From an uncultured Actinobacillus sp. (lineage in GTDB: Bacteria > Pseudomonadota > Gammaproteobacteria > Enterobacterales > Pasteurellaceae): DNA of 64,000 nucleotides. The stretch lies in contig NZ_CAMEFX010000007.1 in NCBI RefSeq assembly GCF_945915845.1, positions 1 through 64,000 on the forward strand, read 5' to 3'. Positions within the stretch are counted from its first letter, which is position 1, and every line of letters starts with the position of its first letter. This document shows, in pieces, positions 38,613-48,222 of the stretch. The position numbers were made by a program, and so were the translations under genes. The notes beneath the pieces are model-generated. The model made no database searches. It worked only from the letters and a program-made list of their open reading frames with translations, and had not been told where the DNA came from.

Positions 38613-39080
38613 ATGGCAATGGACATTCGTAAAATTAAAAAATTAATCGAATTAGTTGAAGAATCAGGCATTATGGAGCTTGAAATTTCAGAAGGCGAAG
38701 AATCAGTACGTATTAGCCGCGGCACAGCGGCACCAAGCTCAGTACAATATACGATTCCGGCGGCTGCACCGGTTGCAGCTCCGGCACCTGTTGCTCAAGC
38801 TGCACCGGCTGCTGCAACAGCACCAGCGGCATCAGATGATTTAGCCGGCCACGTTATCCGTTCGCCAATGGTGGGAACGTTCTATCGTAGCCCAAGCCCT
38901 GAAGCGAAAGCATTTGTTGAAGTGGGTCAAGCGGTTAAAGTGGGTGATGCTTTATGTATCGTTGAAGCAATGAAAATGATGAACCGTATCGAAGCAGATA
39001 AAGCGGGTATGGTGAAAGCAATTTTAATCAACGATGGCGAAGCAGTAGAATTTGACGAACCATTAATCGTTATTGAATAA
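38613..39080 (+). CDS. accB: Biotin carboxyl carrier protein of acetyl-CoA carboxylase
   Basis: A 155-residue carrier that holds biotin for malonyl-CoA synthesis. The N-terminus ([18 protein letters not shown]), the Ala/Pro-rich linker (about 45-80) and the biotinyl domain with EAMKMMN (biotinylated Lys) are all present, ending DEPLIVIE. I chose the ATG at 38613 (TTAGGAA upstream); translation could instead begin two codons later at MDIRK. accC follows 70 bases later. Confidence 0.97.
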   Translation: MAMDIRKIKKLIELVEESGIMELEISEGEESVRISRGTAAPSSVQYTIPAAAPVAAPAPVAQAAPAAATAPAASDDLAGHVIRSPMVGTFYRSPSPEAKAFVEVGQAVKVGDALCIVEAMKMMNRIEADKAGMVKAILINDGEAVEFDEPLIVIE

Positions 39081-39150
39081 TTAGCAAATTCGTAGGTGGG
39101 CAGATTTGCCCACTATTTTTATCCTATCAATTTCTAATTGGAATAATCTT

Positions 39151-40494
39151 ATGTTAGAAAAAGTGGTTATTGCCAACCGCGGTGAAATCGCGTTGCGTAT
39201 TTTGCGCGCTTGTAAAGAATTAGGCATTAAAACAGTCGCCGTTCACTCAACAGCAGACCGTGATTTAAAACATGTTTTATTAGCAGATGAAACCGTATGT
39301 ATCGGTCCTGCGCCATCTGTAAAAAGTTATTTAAATGTTCCGGCAATTATTGCAGCAGCAGAAGTAACAGGGGCAGATGCGATTCACCCCGGTTATGGTT
39401 TCTTGTCTGAAAATGCAGATTTTGCTGAACAAGTAGAGCGTTCCGGCTTTACTTTCATTGGTCCAACAGCGGACGTTATTCGTTTAATGGGCGATAAAGT
39501 TTCGGCGATTAACGCAATGAAAAAAGCAGGCGTACCTTGTGTACCGGGTTCTGATGGTCCATTGGGTTCAGATATGGCGAAAAATAAAGAAATCGCAAAA
39601 CGTATCGGTTTCCCTGTGATTATCAAAGCTTCAGGTGGCGGCGGTGGTCGCGGTATGCGCGTTGTGCGTAATGTTGAAAGCTTAGAAGAATCTATTGCGA
39701 TGACAAAAGCGGAAGCGAAAGCCGCATTTAATAACGATATGGTTTATATGGAAAAATACTTGGAAAACCCACGTCACGTGGAAATTCAAGTAATTGCAGA
39801 TACTCACGGTAATGCGGTGTATTTGGCTGAACGTGATTGTTCAATGCAACGCCGCCATCAAAAAGTAGTAGAAGAAGCGCCGGCACCGGGTATTTCAGAA
39901 GAAGTTCGCCGTGATATCGGTTCCCGTTGTGCGAAAGCTTGCGTAGAAATCGGCTATCGTGGCGCAGGGACATTTGAGTTCTTATACGAAAACGGTGAAT
40001 TCTATTTCATTGAAATGAATACGCGTATTCAGGTTGAACACCCTGTTACTGAGATGATTACGGGCATTGACTTAGTTAAAGAACAATTGCGTGTTGCAGC
40101 AGGGCTTCCATTATCGTTCAAACAAGAAGATATTAAAGTGAAAGGCCATGCGATTGAATGTCGTATTAATGCGGAAGATCCAAAAACATTCTTACCATCA
40201 CCGGGTAAAATTGCACACTTGCATGCACCGGGTGGTTTAGGTATTCGTTGGGATTCCCACGTGTATGGCGGTTACACCGTGCCACCACATTATGATTCAA
40301 TGATTGCAAAATTGATTTCTTATGGTGACACCCGCGAAAGCGCAATTCGCCGTATGCAAAACGCGTTGTCAGAGACCATTATTAACGGAATTAAAACCAA
40401 TATTCCGTTGCATAATCTGATTTTAGAAGATGAAAATTTCCAAAAAGGTGGCACAAATATTCACTACCTTGAGAAGAAATTGGGTCTGGCATAA
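39151..40494 (+). CDS. accC: Biotin carboxylase
   Basis: A 447-residue ATP-grasp enzyme that carboxylates biotin on AccB. Recognised blocks are [20 protein letters not shown], the glycine-rich ATP loop [11 protein letters not shown], the [19 protein letters not shown] segment, and [15 protein letters not shown] chose the ATG at 39151 with GGAA upstream rather than the longer frame. Confidence 0.98.
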   Translation: MLEKVVIANRGEIALRILRACKELGIKTVAVHSTADRDLKHVLLADETVCIGPAPSVKSYLNVPAIIAAAEVTGADAIHPGYGFLSENADFAEQVERSGFTFIGPTADVIRLMGDKVSAINAMKKAGVPCVPGSDGPLGSDMAKNKEIAKRIGFPVIIKASGGGGGRGMRVVRNVESLEESIAMTKAEAKAAFNNDMVYMEKYLENPRHVEIQVIADTHGNAVYLAERDCSMQRRHQKVVEEAPAPGISEEVRRDIGSRCAKACVEIGYRGAGTFEFLYENGEFYFIEMNTRIQVEHPVTEMITGIDLVKEQLRVAAGLPLSFKQEDIKVKGHAIECRINAEDPKTFLPSPGKIAHLHAPGGLGIRWDSHVYGGYTVPPHYDSMIAKLISYGDTRESAIRRMQNALSETIINGIKTNIPLHNLILEDENFQKGGTNIHYLEKKLGLA

Positions 40495-40570
40495 TGTAAA
40501 TAAAATGGAGCTTAGGCTCCATTTTTTGTATGCTCTTTTTCGCTAGTCATCATATTGAAAGGATAAAAGA

Positions 40571-40864
40571 ATGACTCTCAAACAACGTTATAAACAAGCC
40601 GCCCTTGAAGCCAAATGGGCGTTGGGATTAACTGTGTTATATCTATTTGGCTGGATAGCTTGCGCTTATTTACCGGACAATAGTGCGGGCCCTTTGGGAT
40701 TTCCATTGTGGTTTGAATTAGCCTGTATTTATTTGCCGGTGCTATTTTTAGTGGTTGCTTATTGGGTGATTCAAATTTTTTACCAAGACATTGATTTAGA
40801 TATCGAAAATTCCCCGGAAAAACACCGCACTTTAACGCAAGATGCCAAGGAGACGAAACAATGA
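40571..40864 (+). CDS. yhdT: YhdT-family small membrane protein
   Basis: A 97-residue protein with two hydrophobic helices (about 15-35 and 50-72) matching the DUF997/YhdT family. Its TGA overlaps the panF ATG (ATGA), as in the E. coli yhdT-panF pair, suggesting a role tied to PanF or its assembly; none is proven. Confidence 0.9.
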   Translation: MTLKQRYKQAALEAKWALGLTVLYLFGWIACAYLPDNSAGPLGFPLWFELACIYLPVLFLVVAYWVIQIFYQDIDLDIENSPEKHRTLTQDAKETKQ

Positions 40865-42345
40865 ATTTAGGCATTATTCTTCCGTTAGTCATTTACCTTG
40901 TCTTTGTGTTTGGCGCGGCATTGTATGCCTATGTCAAACGCTCAAAAGGGGATTTCTTAACAGAATATTATGTGGGCAATCGCTCGATGACAGGCTTTGT
41001 GTTAGCAATGACGACCGCATCAACTTATGCCAGTGCCAGTTCTTTTATCGGTGGCCCCGGGGCAGCCTATAAATATGGTTTAGGTTGGGTACTGCTTGCT
41101 ATGATCCAAGTACCGGCGGTGTGGTTAGCTTTGGGCGCGTTAGGGAAAAAATTCGCTCTGTTGTCTCGTGAAACCAATGCCTTAACACTCAATGATTTAT
41201 TACTTTATCGCTATAAAAATAAATATCTCGTTTGGATTGCCGGTTTTGCCTTATTAATGGCGTTTTTTGCGGCAATGATGACCCAATTTATTGGCGGCGC
41301 ACGTTTACTGGAAACCACCATTGGGATTTCCTATACTCAAGCCTTATTAATTTTTGCCTTAACCGTTGGGCTTTACACCTTTATCGGCGGCTTCCGTGCC
41401 GTTGTGTTAACGGATACTATCCAAGGAACAGTGATGATTTTAGGGACAATCGTCCTGTTAATCGGGGTGATTTATGCGGCGGGTGGTGTTGAAAGTGCGG
41501 TGACAAAACTCACCGAAATTGATCCGCACTTAGTCAGTCCTTACGGCCCGAATGAAATGTTAAGCTTCCAATTTATGGCATCCTTTTGGGTGTTAGTGTG
41601 TTTTGGTGTGGTGGGACTGCCCCATACCGCGGTGCGTTGTATGGCATTCAAAGACAGCCGCGCCTTGCATCGTGGTATGCTCATTGGAACGGCAATTTTG
41701 AGCATCATTATGCTGGGGATGCATTTGGCCGGGGCATTGGGACGCGCTGTTGTACCTAATTTAACCATTCCCGACCAAGTTATTCCGAGCTTAATGTTGC
41801 AAGTTTTACCGCCACTAGTGGCAGGGATTTTTTTAGCGGCGCCCATGTCCGCTATTATGTCCACGATTGACGCACAACTGATCCAATCATCGGCTATTTT
41901 CGTTAAAGATCTTTATTTATCCGCGAAACCCGAAGCCGCGAATAATCAAAAGCGCATTAGTTGGTTATCTTCCATTATTACGTTAACTATCACGGTGCTT
42001 TTAATTTTCGCCGCACTTAACCCACCTGATATGATTATTTGGCTGAATTTATTTGCTTTTGGTGGCTTAGAAGCAGCATTTTTATGGGTGATCATTTTGG
42101 GTATTTATTGGGATAAGGCGAATGCTTATGGCGCGATCAGTTCTATGGTTGTGGGGTTGGGAATTTATATTTTCTTAACGCAAATGAAATCGGTAGATTT
42201 AACGACTTTGGTTGAACCGCTACAATATGCCATTCAAAGCATCAAATTATTTAGCCAATTTCACGAAATTGTTCCGTCATTAGTTTGGGGGCTTATTGCT
42301 TTTCTCATCGGCAACAAATTCGGCGAAGCGAAAGAGAATCTATGA
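40861..42345 (+). CDS. panF: Sodium/pantothenate symporter
   Basis: A 494-residue SSS-family inner-membrane importer of pantothenate. It has about 13 helices, with SSS signatures such as TEYYVGNRSMTGFVLAMT, ASASSFIGGPGAAY and APMSAIMSTIDAQLIQSS. It is translationally coupled to yhdT and followed by prmA, the same order as E. coli. Confidence 0.96.
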   Translation: MNLGIILPLVIYLVFVFGAALYAYVKRSKGDFLTEYYVGNRSMTGFVLAMTTASTYASASSFIGGPGAAYKYGLGWVLLAMIQVPAVWLALGALGKKFALLSRETNALTLNDLLLYRYKNKYLVWIAGFALLMAFFAAMMTQFIGGARLLETTIGISYTQALLIFALTVGLYTFIGGFRAVVLTDTIQGTVMILGTIVLLIGVIYAAGGVESAVTKLTEIDPHLVSPYGPNEMLSFQFMASFWVLVCFGVVGLPHTAVRCMAFKDSRALHRGMLIGTAILSIIMLGMHLAGALGRAVVPNLTIPDQVIPSLMLQVLPPLVAGIFLAAPMSAIMSTIDAQLIQSSAIFVKDLYLSAKPEAANNQKRISWLSSIITLTITVLLIFAALNPPDMIIWLNLFAFGGLEAAFLWVIILGIYWDKANAYGAISSMVVGLGIYIFLTQMKSVDLTTLVEPLQYAIQSIKLFSQFHEIVPSLVWGLIAFLIGNKFGEAKENL

Positions 42346-42395
42346 TAAAATTCGGCTCTTTAGAGAAAATATAACGAAACAAAAAAGGAAACAAA

Positions 42396-43277
42396 ATGGC
42401 TTGGATCCAAATTCGCCTAAACAGCACAAATGAACGCGCTGAAGCAATCAGCGATTTTTTAGAAGAACTTGGCTCGGTGTCCGTGACATTTATGGATAGC
42501 CAAGATACGCCGATTTTTGAACCATTACCGGGGGAAACGCGCCTGTGGGGCAATACGGATGTCATCGCGCTATTTGATGCGGAAACAGATATGAACCCGA
42601 TTTTGACCGCGCTTCAAGAAAGTCAGTTATTAGAACAAGGTTTTGCTTATAAAATCGAACAAATTGAAGATAAAGATTGGGAACGTGAATGGATGGATAA
42701 TTTCCACCCAATGAAGTTTGGCAAACGCTTATGGATTTGCCCGACTTGGCGCGAAATTCCTGAACCTGATGCGGTGAATGTGATGTTAGACCCCGGATTG
42801 GCATTTGGTACAGGAACCCACCCAACCACTGCCTTATGTTTAGAATGGTTAGACAGTTTAGATTTAGAAGGCAAAACTGTAATTGATTTTGGTTGCGGCT
42901 CGGGCATTCTTGCCATTGCAGCGTTAAAACTGGGGGCAAAAAGTGCGGTGGGAATTGACATCGATCCGCAAGCGATTTTGGCGAGCCGTAATAATGCGGA
43001 AGCCAATGGCGTAGCGGATCGCCTACAGCTCTTTTTGTCTGATGATAAACCTGCGGATTTAAAAGCGGATGTGGTGGTTGCTAATATTTTAGCAGGGCCA
43101 CTGAAAGAGCTTTATCCTGTCATTAGCCAGCTTCCAAAAGCGCAAGGTGATTTAGGATTATCAGGTATTTTAGCCACCCAAGCGCAATCTGTTTGTGATG
43201 CTTATGCGCAAACCTTTGAGCTTGATCCTGTGGTGGAACGCGAAGAATGGTGCCGAATTACAGGCAAATTGGCTTAA
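42396..43277 (+). CDS. prmA: Ribosomal protein L11 methyltransferase
   Basis: A 293-residue SAM-dependent enzyme that trimethylates L11. The N-terminal substrate-recognition domain is followed by the methyltransferase domain with [20 protein letters not shown] (SAM loop, ~162-181) and the NPPY-like [10 protein letters not shown]. Good ribosome site AAAGGAAAC. Confidence 0.97.
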   Translation: MAWIQIRLNSTNERAEAISDFLEELGSVSVTFMDSQDTPIFEPLPGETRLWGNTDVIALFDAETDMNPILTALQESQLLEQGFAYKIEQIEDKDWEREWMDNFHPMKFGKRLWICPTWREIPEPDAVNVMLDPGLAFGTGTHPTTALCLEWLDSLDLEGKTVIDFGCGSGILAIAALKLGAKSAVGIDIDPQAILASRNNAEANGVADRLQLFLSDDKPADLKADVVVANILAGPLKELYPVISQLPKAQGDLGLSGILATQAQSVCDAYAQTFELDPVVEREEWCRITGKLA

Positions 43278-43335
43278 TTTAGAAATGTCAACGGGAGAAA
43301 GGTAAATTTTTGTAAAAATTGTTTACTTTTTACCC

Positions 43336-43370
43336 TTTTCAAAATGCCGAAAAATGCGTATTATACACGC
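43336..43370 (+). promoter_or_regulatory. Putative dusB-fis promoter with GC-rich discriminator
   Basis: TTTTCA (43336-43341) and TATTAT (43359-43364) are spaced by 17 bases, followed by ACACGCCC, a GC-rich discriminator. In E. coli the equivalent fis promoter is under stringent and growth-rate control, which this layout would fit. Confidence 0.55.
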
Positions 43371-43388
43371 CCTTATCGGTGTCGATAG

Positions 43389-43423
43389 CCGAATGGTTTT
43401 AGAACTGTTCGGTTTATTTTTTT
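43389..43423 (+). terminator. Attenuator-like hairpin in dusB-fis leader
   Basis: CCGAATGGTT pairs with AACTGTTCGG around TTAG (43389-43412), followed directly by TTTATTTTTTT. It lies between the putative promoter and the dusB start, so it would cut leader transcripts short or end prmA read-through. Confidence 0.65.
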
Positions 43424-43447
43424 GTATGAACTTGGAGTAAACAACGC

Positions 43448-44431
43448 GTGCGAATTGGTCAGTATCAACTCAAAAATCGCATTTTGTTGGCACCAATGGC
43501 TGGCATTACAGATCAACCGTTTCGTAAACTGTGTGCGCATTATGGTGCGGGACTTACGTTTTCGGAAATGATGTCAACCAACCCACAAGTGTGGCATACA
43601 GAAAAATCAAAATTACGCTTGGCTCATCATCAAGATATCGGTATCAATGCGGTGCAAATTGCGGGCTCTGATCCGCAAGAAATGGCACAGGCGGCACAAG
43701 TTAATGTCGATTATGGTGCTGAAATTATTGACATCAATATGGGATGCCCCGCTAAAAAGGTAAATAAAAAGCTTGCAGGTTCTGCATTGCTGCAATTTCC
43801 TGATTTAGTCGCTGAAATTCTTGATGCAGTGGTTAATGCTGTTAATGTCCCTGTTACTTTAAAAATTAGAACGGGCTGGGATCGCGATAATCGTAATTGC
43901 CTTGAAATTGCGAAAATTGCAGAACAAAGCGGCATTCAGGCGCTGACAATTCATGGACGTACGAGAGCGTGCCTATATAATGGCGATGCGGAATATGACA
44001 ATATCAAAGCTGTGAAAGCAGCGGTCTCTATTCCGGTTATTGCGAATGGAGATATCATTTCGGCTGAAAAAGCCAGATTTGTACTTGATTACACAGGTGC
44101 AGATGCGATTATGATCGGGCGTGGCGCATTAGGCAATCCATGGATTTTCCAATCTGTGGTGGGTCTTATTGAACAAGGCTCGACCATTTTAGAGCCAAGT
44201 TTAGCTGAAAAGTGCGGTGTGATTTTGCGTCATATTGAAGAATTACATCAATTTTATGGTGCAGAAAAAGGTTATCGCATTGCGCGTAAGCATGTAGCTT
44301 GGTATTTACAGGGAATTCAACCTAATTCCGATTTTAGACAAACTTTCAACAGCATTACAGAAGCAAAAATGCAACTTTTTGCCTTGGAAGATTTTTTTAA
44401 TTTAATTTGTAATGGAAACCACAATGTTTGA
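43448..44431 (+). CDS. dusB: tRNA-dihydrouridine synthase B
   Basis: A 327-residue flavin enzyme that reduces uridine 17 in tRNA. TIM-barrel motifs [33 protein letters not shown] (catalytic Cys) and [11 protein letters not shown] are present. The start is a GTG giving MRIGQYQL, identical in pattern to E. coli DusB; the Shine-Dalgarno GGAG is rather distant (10 bases). It overlaps fis by 8 bases. Confidence 0.97.
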   Translation: MRIGQYQLKNRILLAPMAGITDQPFRKLCAHYGAGLTFSEMMSTNPQVWHTEKSKLRLAHHQDIGINAVQIAGSDPQEMAQAAQVNVDYGAEIIDINMGCPAKKVNKKLAGSALLQFPDLVAEILDAVVNAVNVPVTLKIRTGWDRDNRNCLEIAKIAEQSGIQALTIHGRTRACLYNGDAEYDNIKAVKAAVSIPVIANGDIISAEKARFVLDYTGADAIMIGRGALGNPWIFQSVVGLIEQGSTILEPSLAEKCGVILRHIEELHQFYGAEKGYRIARKHVAWYLQGIQPNSDFRQTFNSITEAKMQLFALEDFFNLICNGNHNV

Positions 44432-44726
44432 ACAACAACGTACTCCAGCAGCTGATGCGTTAACGGTATCGGTGCTAAATTCACAATCTCAAGTAACCAA
44501 TAAGCCACTTCGTGACTCAGTAAAACAGGCTTTACGCAACTATCTTTCTCAATTAGATGGTCAAGATGTCACAGAGCTTTATGAATTAGTGTTAGCAGAA
44601 GTTGAACATCCAATGTTAGATATGGTGATGCAATATACACGCGGTAACCAAACTCGTGCGGCATTAATGCTTGGCGTAAACCGCGGTACATTACGCAAAA
44701 AATTGAAAAAATACGGTATGGGCTAA
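44424..44726 (+). CDS. fis: Nucleoid protein Fis
   Basis: A 100-residue homodimeric DNA-bending protein. The N-terminal beta-hairpin arm ([21 protein letters not shown] region) and the C-terminal HTH ([23 protein letters not shown]) are almost identical to E. coli Fis. I chose ATG 44424 (MFEQQR) to match the family; a longer start four codons upstream is possible. It overlaps the end of dusB, so expression is tied to that operon promoter. Confidence 0.97.
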   Translation: MFEQQRTPAADALTVSVLNSQSQVTNKPLRDSVKQALRNYLSQLDGQDVTELYELVLAEVEHPMLDMVMQYTRGNQTRAALMLGVNRGTLRKKLKKYGMG

Positions 44727-44745
44727 TTGTTAGCTGTATTGATGA

Positions 44746-44780
44746 AAAAAGTGCGGTCGTTTTGACCGCATTTTGCTTTT
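44746..44780 (+). terminator. fis terminator from inverted uptake-like pair
   Basis: AAAGTGCGGTC (44749-44759) pairs with GACCGCATTTT (44764-44774); T-rich sequence follows. It separates fis from convergent menC. Confidence 0.7.
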
Positions 44781-44787
44781 CTAAAAT

Positions 44788-45774
44788 TTAAAGAATTTTC
44801 GTAATAAATTCGTGATTTAAATCGATCACAGGTAATTCAGACCCTTGCCATTGGCGAACAATCTGATGTTCCATTAAATTCAAAGTATCCAATCCGGGGG
44901 TGACGTTGGGGGTGTATTGAGCGGCAATACGCGCTAATTGGGTTAAACCAAAGCTACTTTCAATACTTGAACTAATCACCGCTTTTAAGCCTTGTTGATG
45001 AGCTTGTTCAATCAAACTCACGCATTTTTCCAGCGAACCCACTAATGTTGGTTTAATTACAATGGCAGCTACGTAAGGCTCTGCTTTCACGGCAAAATCC
45101 GCTTCACGTACCGATTCGTCCCACGCAATATGAATCCCTGTTTCTTGGGCAAATTGACGACTTTCATCACGTGTTTTGCAAGGTTCTTCCAAAAATTGAA
45201 TACGCGCGCGGTGTTCGGGTTTCACGTATTTGGCAAACATCGCCGCTTTTGCCGGTGTCCAACTGCGGTTGGCATCTAAACGCAACTGCAAATCAGGAAT
45301 AGCTTCCAGCAACATATCCGCAATTAAACCATCGCGGTTTGCTTCATACATGCCTACTTTAATTTTTGCCACTTTTTCCCCTTGCATTTGCTCCAAGGGT
45401 TCATAAAGCTCGTCAGGATCGCCGTAGCAAAGCGGTGCCACTTGATAGTTGCCGTCTGCTTGTAATGCACCTTTTAACTCAGCCAATGCACAACTTAAGC
45501 CAAAGGCAACGGAAGGATACAAACCGTCAAAAGAAAGTTTTTGATTTTCTGACCGCGCTTTATCCCAATCTTGCAACCACTGAATCGCCTGTTCTTGCGC
45601 TTGGTCTAGGGTTTCTTCACTAAATTCAGGCAACGGCGCAATTTCGCCCCAGCCTTCATTGTCCTTACATTTAATTTGCACCAACAAACCTTCGCGGCGT
45701 TTTAAAAAACGGTTGCGCAAAATTAATTGGCTGTCAACGGGAATGGAATAACGGTAAAGATGATATTCACGCAT
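44788..45774 (-). CDS. menC: o-Succinylbenzoate synthase
   Basis: A 328-residue enolase-superfamily enzyme that dehydrates SHCHC to o-succinylbenzoate in menaquinone synthesis. The catalytic lysines lie in KIKVGMY (~136-140) and in VIKPTLVG; metal ligands in [14 protein letters not shown] and IAWDESV. It lies 2 bases after the MntA-like gene and shares its strand with menB and menH. Confidence 0.95.
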   Translation of the reverse strand: MREYHLYRYSIPVDSQLILRNRFLKRREGLLVQIKCKDNEGWGEIAPLPEFSEETLDQAQEQAIQWLQDWDKARSENQKLSFDGLYPSVAFGLSCALAELKGALQADGNYQVAPLCYGDPDELYEPLEQMQGEKVAKIKVGMYEANRDGLIADMLLEAIPDLQLRLDANRSWTPAKAAMFAKYVKPEHRARIQFLEEPCKTRDESRQFAQETGIHIAWDESVREADFAVKAEPYVAAIVIKPTLVGSLEKCVSLIEQAHQQGLKAVISSSIESSFGLTQLARIAAQYTPNVTPGLDTLNLMEHQIVRQWQGSELPVIDLNHEFITKIL

Positions 45775-45776
45775 AA

Positions 45777-46091
45777 TTAAGAGCTTTCCTTTTGGTAAAA
45801 AATTTTGCCTACACGATCAATATGAGCAATGAAATCTGGGTTTGTAAGTTGAGAATAAATAGATAAATCAAAAAGATAAGGCGAGTAAGATTCATCTAAA
45901 TCTAGCCAAATAGATGATAAGATTGAACTTGTGAGCCGCTCACCTTTGAGTGTTAAATCAATATCTGAACCTTCTCGATAATTCCCTTTTGCTCTTGAAC
46001 CATAAATAATCGCTTGCTCAACTTCAGGGTATTTTTTTAAGATTTCGTGAATTAATGCAATTGATTTTTCGCTTAATCCAAAGTCTGCCAT
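45777..46091 (-). CDS. MNT-type nucleotidyltransferase (HI0073-like)
   Basis: A 104-residue minimal nucleotidyltransferase with the signature [16 protein letters not shown] (about 31-46), where GS and DxD bind nucleotide and metal. Such proteins pair with a HEPN partner, as in H. influenzae HI0073/HI0074; in type VII toxin-antitoxin systems the MNT enzyme adenylylates and silences the HEPN toxin. It overlaps the HEPN gene by 19 bases. Whether this pair is a working toxin-antitoxin module is unproven. Confidence 0.9.
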   Translation of the reverse strand: MADFGLSEKSIALIHEILKKYPEVEQAIIYGSRAKGNYREGSDIDLTLKGERLTSSILSSIWLDLDESYSPYLFDLSIYSQLTNPDFIAHIDRVGKIFYQKESS

Positions 46092-46492
46092 AGGTTTTCA
46101 ACTCGTTGTTGGAATATTAAAAGCAATGGTAAATATTGGTGGGCAATTTTATCGAATTCAGTATTAAATATACTATCATCATAAGTGTGCACCGTGATAT
46201 TTCGAGTTTTGATCATCTCACCCCAAGTTTCACCATCAGTAATTAAACCTTGGTTAAAGGCTATACGAGTCGCAATGCGAGAACCTAAAATATCGATGTG
46301 ACCAGCTTCAAGTAAGATATCTTTCATTAACTTCCACGCTAATTCATGTGTCATTTCAAAATCTTTAATCACAGCACGCTTTGCGATATCTATGTCATTT
46401 TCTAGGCAAAAATTAACATCTTTAACTAAATAACTTAACGCCTTTTTATAGTTTTGAAACCGCTGTTTCCAGCGAATATCTTGTTCGACCAT
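46073..46492 (-). CDS. HEPN-domain partner of nucleotidyltransferase (HI0074-like)
   Basis: A 139-residue all-helical HEPN/substrate-binding protein. Near residue 105 it has RNITVH, an RX4H motif, which is the RNase active site in toxic HEPN proteins; the following Tyr (VHTYD) is typical of HepT partners. I chose ATG 46492 after AAAGGTGG; a TTG upstream would add five residues. It lies 57 bases after menB, separated by an inverted uptake-sequence hairpin. Confidence 0.88.
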   Translation of the reverse strand: MVEQDIRWKQRFQNYKKALSYLVKDVNFCLENDIDIAKRAVIKDFEMTHELAWKLMKDILLEAGHIDILGSRIATRIAFNQGLITDGETWGEMIKTRNITVHTYDDSIFNTEFDKIAHQYLPLLLIFQQRVENLWQTLD

Positions 46493-46511
46493 ATAACCAC
46501 CTTTCAAGAGA

Positions 46512-46539
46512 AAAGTGCGGTCAAAAATAACCGCACTTT
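46512..46539. terminator. Inverted uptake-sequence pair between menB and HEPN gene
   Basis: AAAGTGCGGT (46512-46521) and ACCGCACTTT (46530-46539) form a hairpin after menB. The T-run on the minus strand is short, so read-through into the HEPN/MNT/menC genes is possible. Confidence 0.55.
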
Positions 46540-46549
46540 GTGGACAACA

Positions 46550-47407
46550 TTAAGGATTACGGCGGAATTTGCTGAAATCAGGTTCGCGTTTTTCGTTGAA
46601 CGCGTTGCGACCTTCTTGACCCTCTTCCGTCATATAGAACAACATGGTGGCGTTGCCGGCCAGTTCTTGCAAGCCGGCTTGACCATCACAGTCCGCATTT
46701 AATGCCGCTTTTAAGCAACGTAATGCGATTGGGCTGTTTTGTAACATTTCACGACACCAACGCACGGTTTCTTTTTCTAAGTCAGCATAAGGCACAACGG
46801 TATTGACTAAGCCCATATTTAAGGCTTCTTGTGCATCGTACATACGGCATAAGAACCAAATTTCACGGGCTTTTTTCTGACCTACGATACGCGCCATATA
46901 GCTTGCGCCCCAGCCACCGTCAAATGAACCCACTTTCGGGCCGGTTTGACCGAATTTCGCGTTATCCGCGGCAATGGTTAAATCACACATCATATGTAAC
47001 ACGTGACCGCCGCCCACTGCATAACCTGCTACCATTGCTACTACAGGTTTTGGACAGGTGCGAATATCGCGTTGGAATTCTAAAACGTTTAAATGGTGTA
47101 CGCCGCTGTCGTCTTTATAACCGCCGTAGTCGCCGCGAATTTTTTGGTCACCGCCTGCGCAGAAGGCATATTCGCCTTCGCCGGTTAACACGATGACGCC
47201 AATTTTTTCATCAAAACGTGCATCAGCAAAGGCGTGAATCATTTCTTTCACCGTTTGCGGACGGAATGCGTTGCGCACTTCCGGACGGTTAATGGTAATT
47301 TTCGCGATACCGTCTGTTGATTTGTGATAACGAATATCCGTGTAGCCTTCGCTATGGTCAACCCATTCAACCGGGGCGTATAAAAATTCTTCACTTGGAT
47401 ATAACAT
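46550..47407 (-). CDS. menB: 1,4-Dihydroxy-2-naphthoyl-CoA synthase
   Basis: A 285-residue crotonase-family enzyme that closes the second ring of menaquinone. Typical blocks are [34 protein letters not shown], the oxyanion region [18 protein letters not shown], and [17 protein letters not shown]. It is an independent gene between menH (89 bases upstream) and the HEPN gene. Confidence 0.97.
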   Translation of the reverse strand: MLYPSEEFLYAPVEWVDHSEGYTDIRYHKSTDGIAKITINRPEVRNAFRPQTVKEMIHAFADARFDEKIGVIVLTGEGEYAFCAGGDQKIRGDYGGYKDDSGVHHLNVLEFQRDIRTCPKPVVAMVAGYAVGGGHVLHMMCDLTIAADNAKFGQTGPKVGSFDGGWGASYMARIVGQKKAREIWFLCRMYDAQEALNMGLVNTVVPYADLEKETVRWCREMLQNSPIALRCLKAALNADCDGQAGLQELAGNATMLFYMTEEGQEGRNAFNEKREPDFSKFRRNP

Positions 47408-47496
47408 TTGAGTTTCCTATTTGAGTAAAAGTTAACTGATTAAAAAAGTGGGGTAATTATAACGGAAGTTTGGGCATAAATGTAGAATTGATTTCT

Positions 47497-48222
47497 CTAT
47501 GCCAAAATTCCTTGCAACGCTTCCACAAAACCCTTGGGATTTTCCAAATGGGCATTGTGCCCTGCATTGGGAATAATGCGCGTATTTAATTTTTCCAACG
47601 CTGCCATTTGGCGAAATTTTTGATCTTTTTCGCCCACGAAATAATAAATCGGCAACAAACTTGACCGCACTTTATCGCCCAAATAGGGTTGTTTGGCAAG
47701 GGATGTGGCTCTCAGCATTTTTCCGATATTTTCACCACAATTCCCCACGCGTTTTTGAATTAACGCCGCACGTTCCTGTTCGTTTAAATGGGCAAAAACA
47801 GGTTGTTGATACCAATCATTGAGTACGTTCTCAGCACTTTCAGTACAAAATCGATTTGCCCATTTTTCATCATTTTGCCAACGGGCGTTTTTTTCTGTTT
47901 TGTCTAGTAACCCGAGATTGGTGCCTTCTAAAATTAAACCTTGAAGATTGCCTTTTTTACATTGCGCTTGCAACGCATAATACAAAGCAATTCGCCCACC
48001 GAGCGAGTAACCCACTAAAAAATAAGCTTCATTTTTCACCGCATTTTGGAGTTGGGATGATAAATAATCTGCACAATCCTCAAAGTCTTTTACGGCAATA
48101 TTTTTTGCGTTGCCGTGAAAAGGTAAATCCAATGAAATACAGTCAACGTGCGGACAGTTTTGGATGACGTTTTGCCAATCATCCTTATCACCAAGCAATC
48201 CGTGCAAAAAAACGAGTTTCAT
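47497..48222 (-). CDS. menH: SHCHC synthase MenH (alpha/beta hydrolase)
   Basis: A 241-residue alpha/beta-hydrolase that eliminates pyruvate from SEPHCHC. The nucleophile elbow GYSLGGRIA (about 88-96), the N-terminal FLHGLLGDKDDW and the C-terminal GHNAHLENP with the catalytic His are all visible. Its ATG overlaps the stop of the upstream phosphoethanolamine transferase gene by one base. Confidence 0.9.
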   Translation of the reverse strand: MKLVFLHGLLGDKDDWQNVIQNCPHVDCISLDLPFHGNAKNIAVKDFEDCADYLSSQLQNAVKNEAYFLVGYSLGGRIALYYALQAQCKKGNLQGLILEGTNLGLLDKTEKNARWQNDEKWANRFCTESAENVLNDWYQQPVFAHLNEQERAALIQKRVGNCGENIGKMLRATSLAKQPYLGDKVRSSLLPIYYFVGEKDQKFRQMAALEKLNTRIIPNAGHNAHLENPKGFVEALQGILA

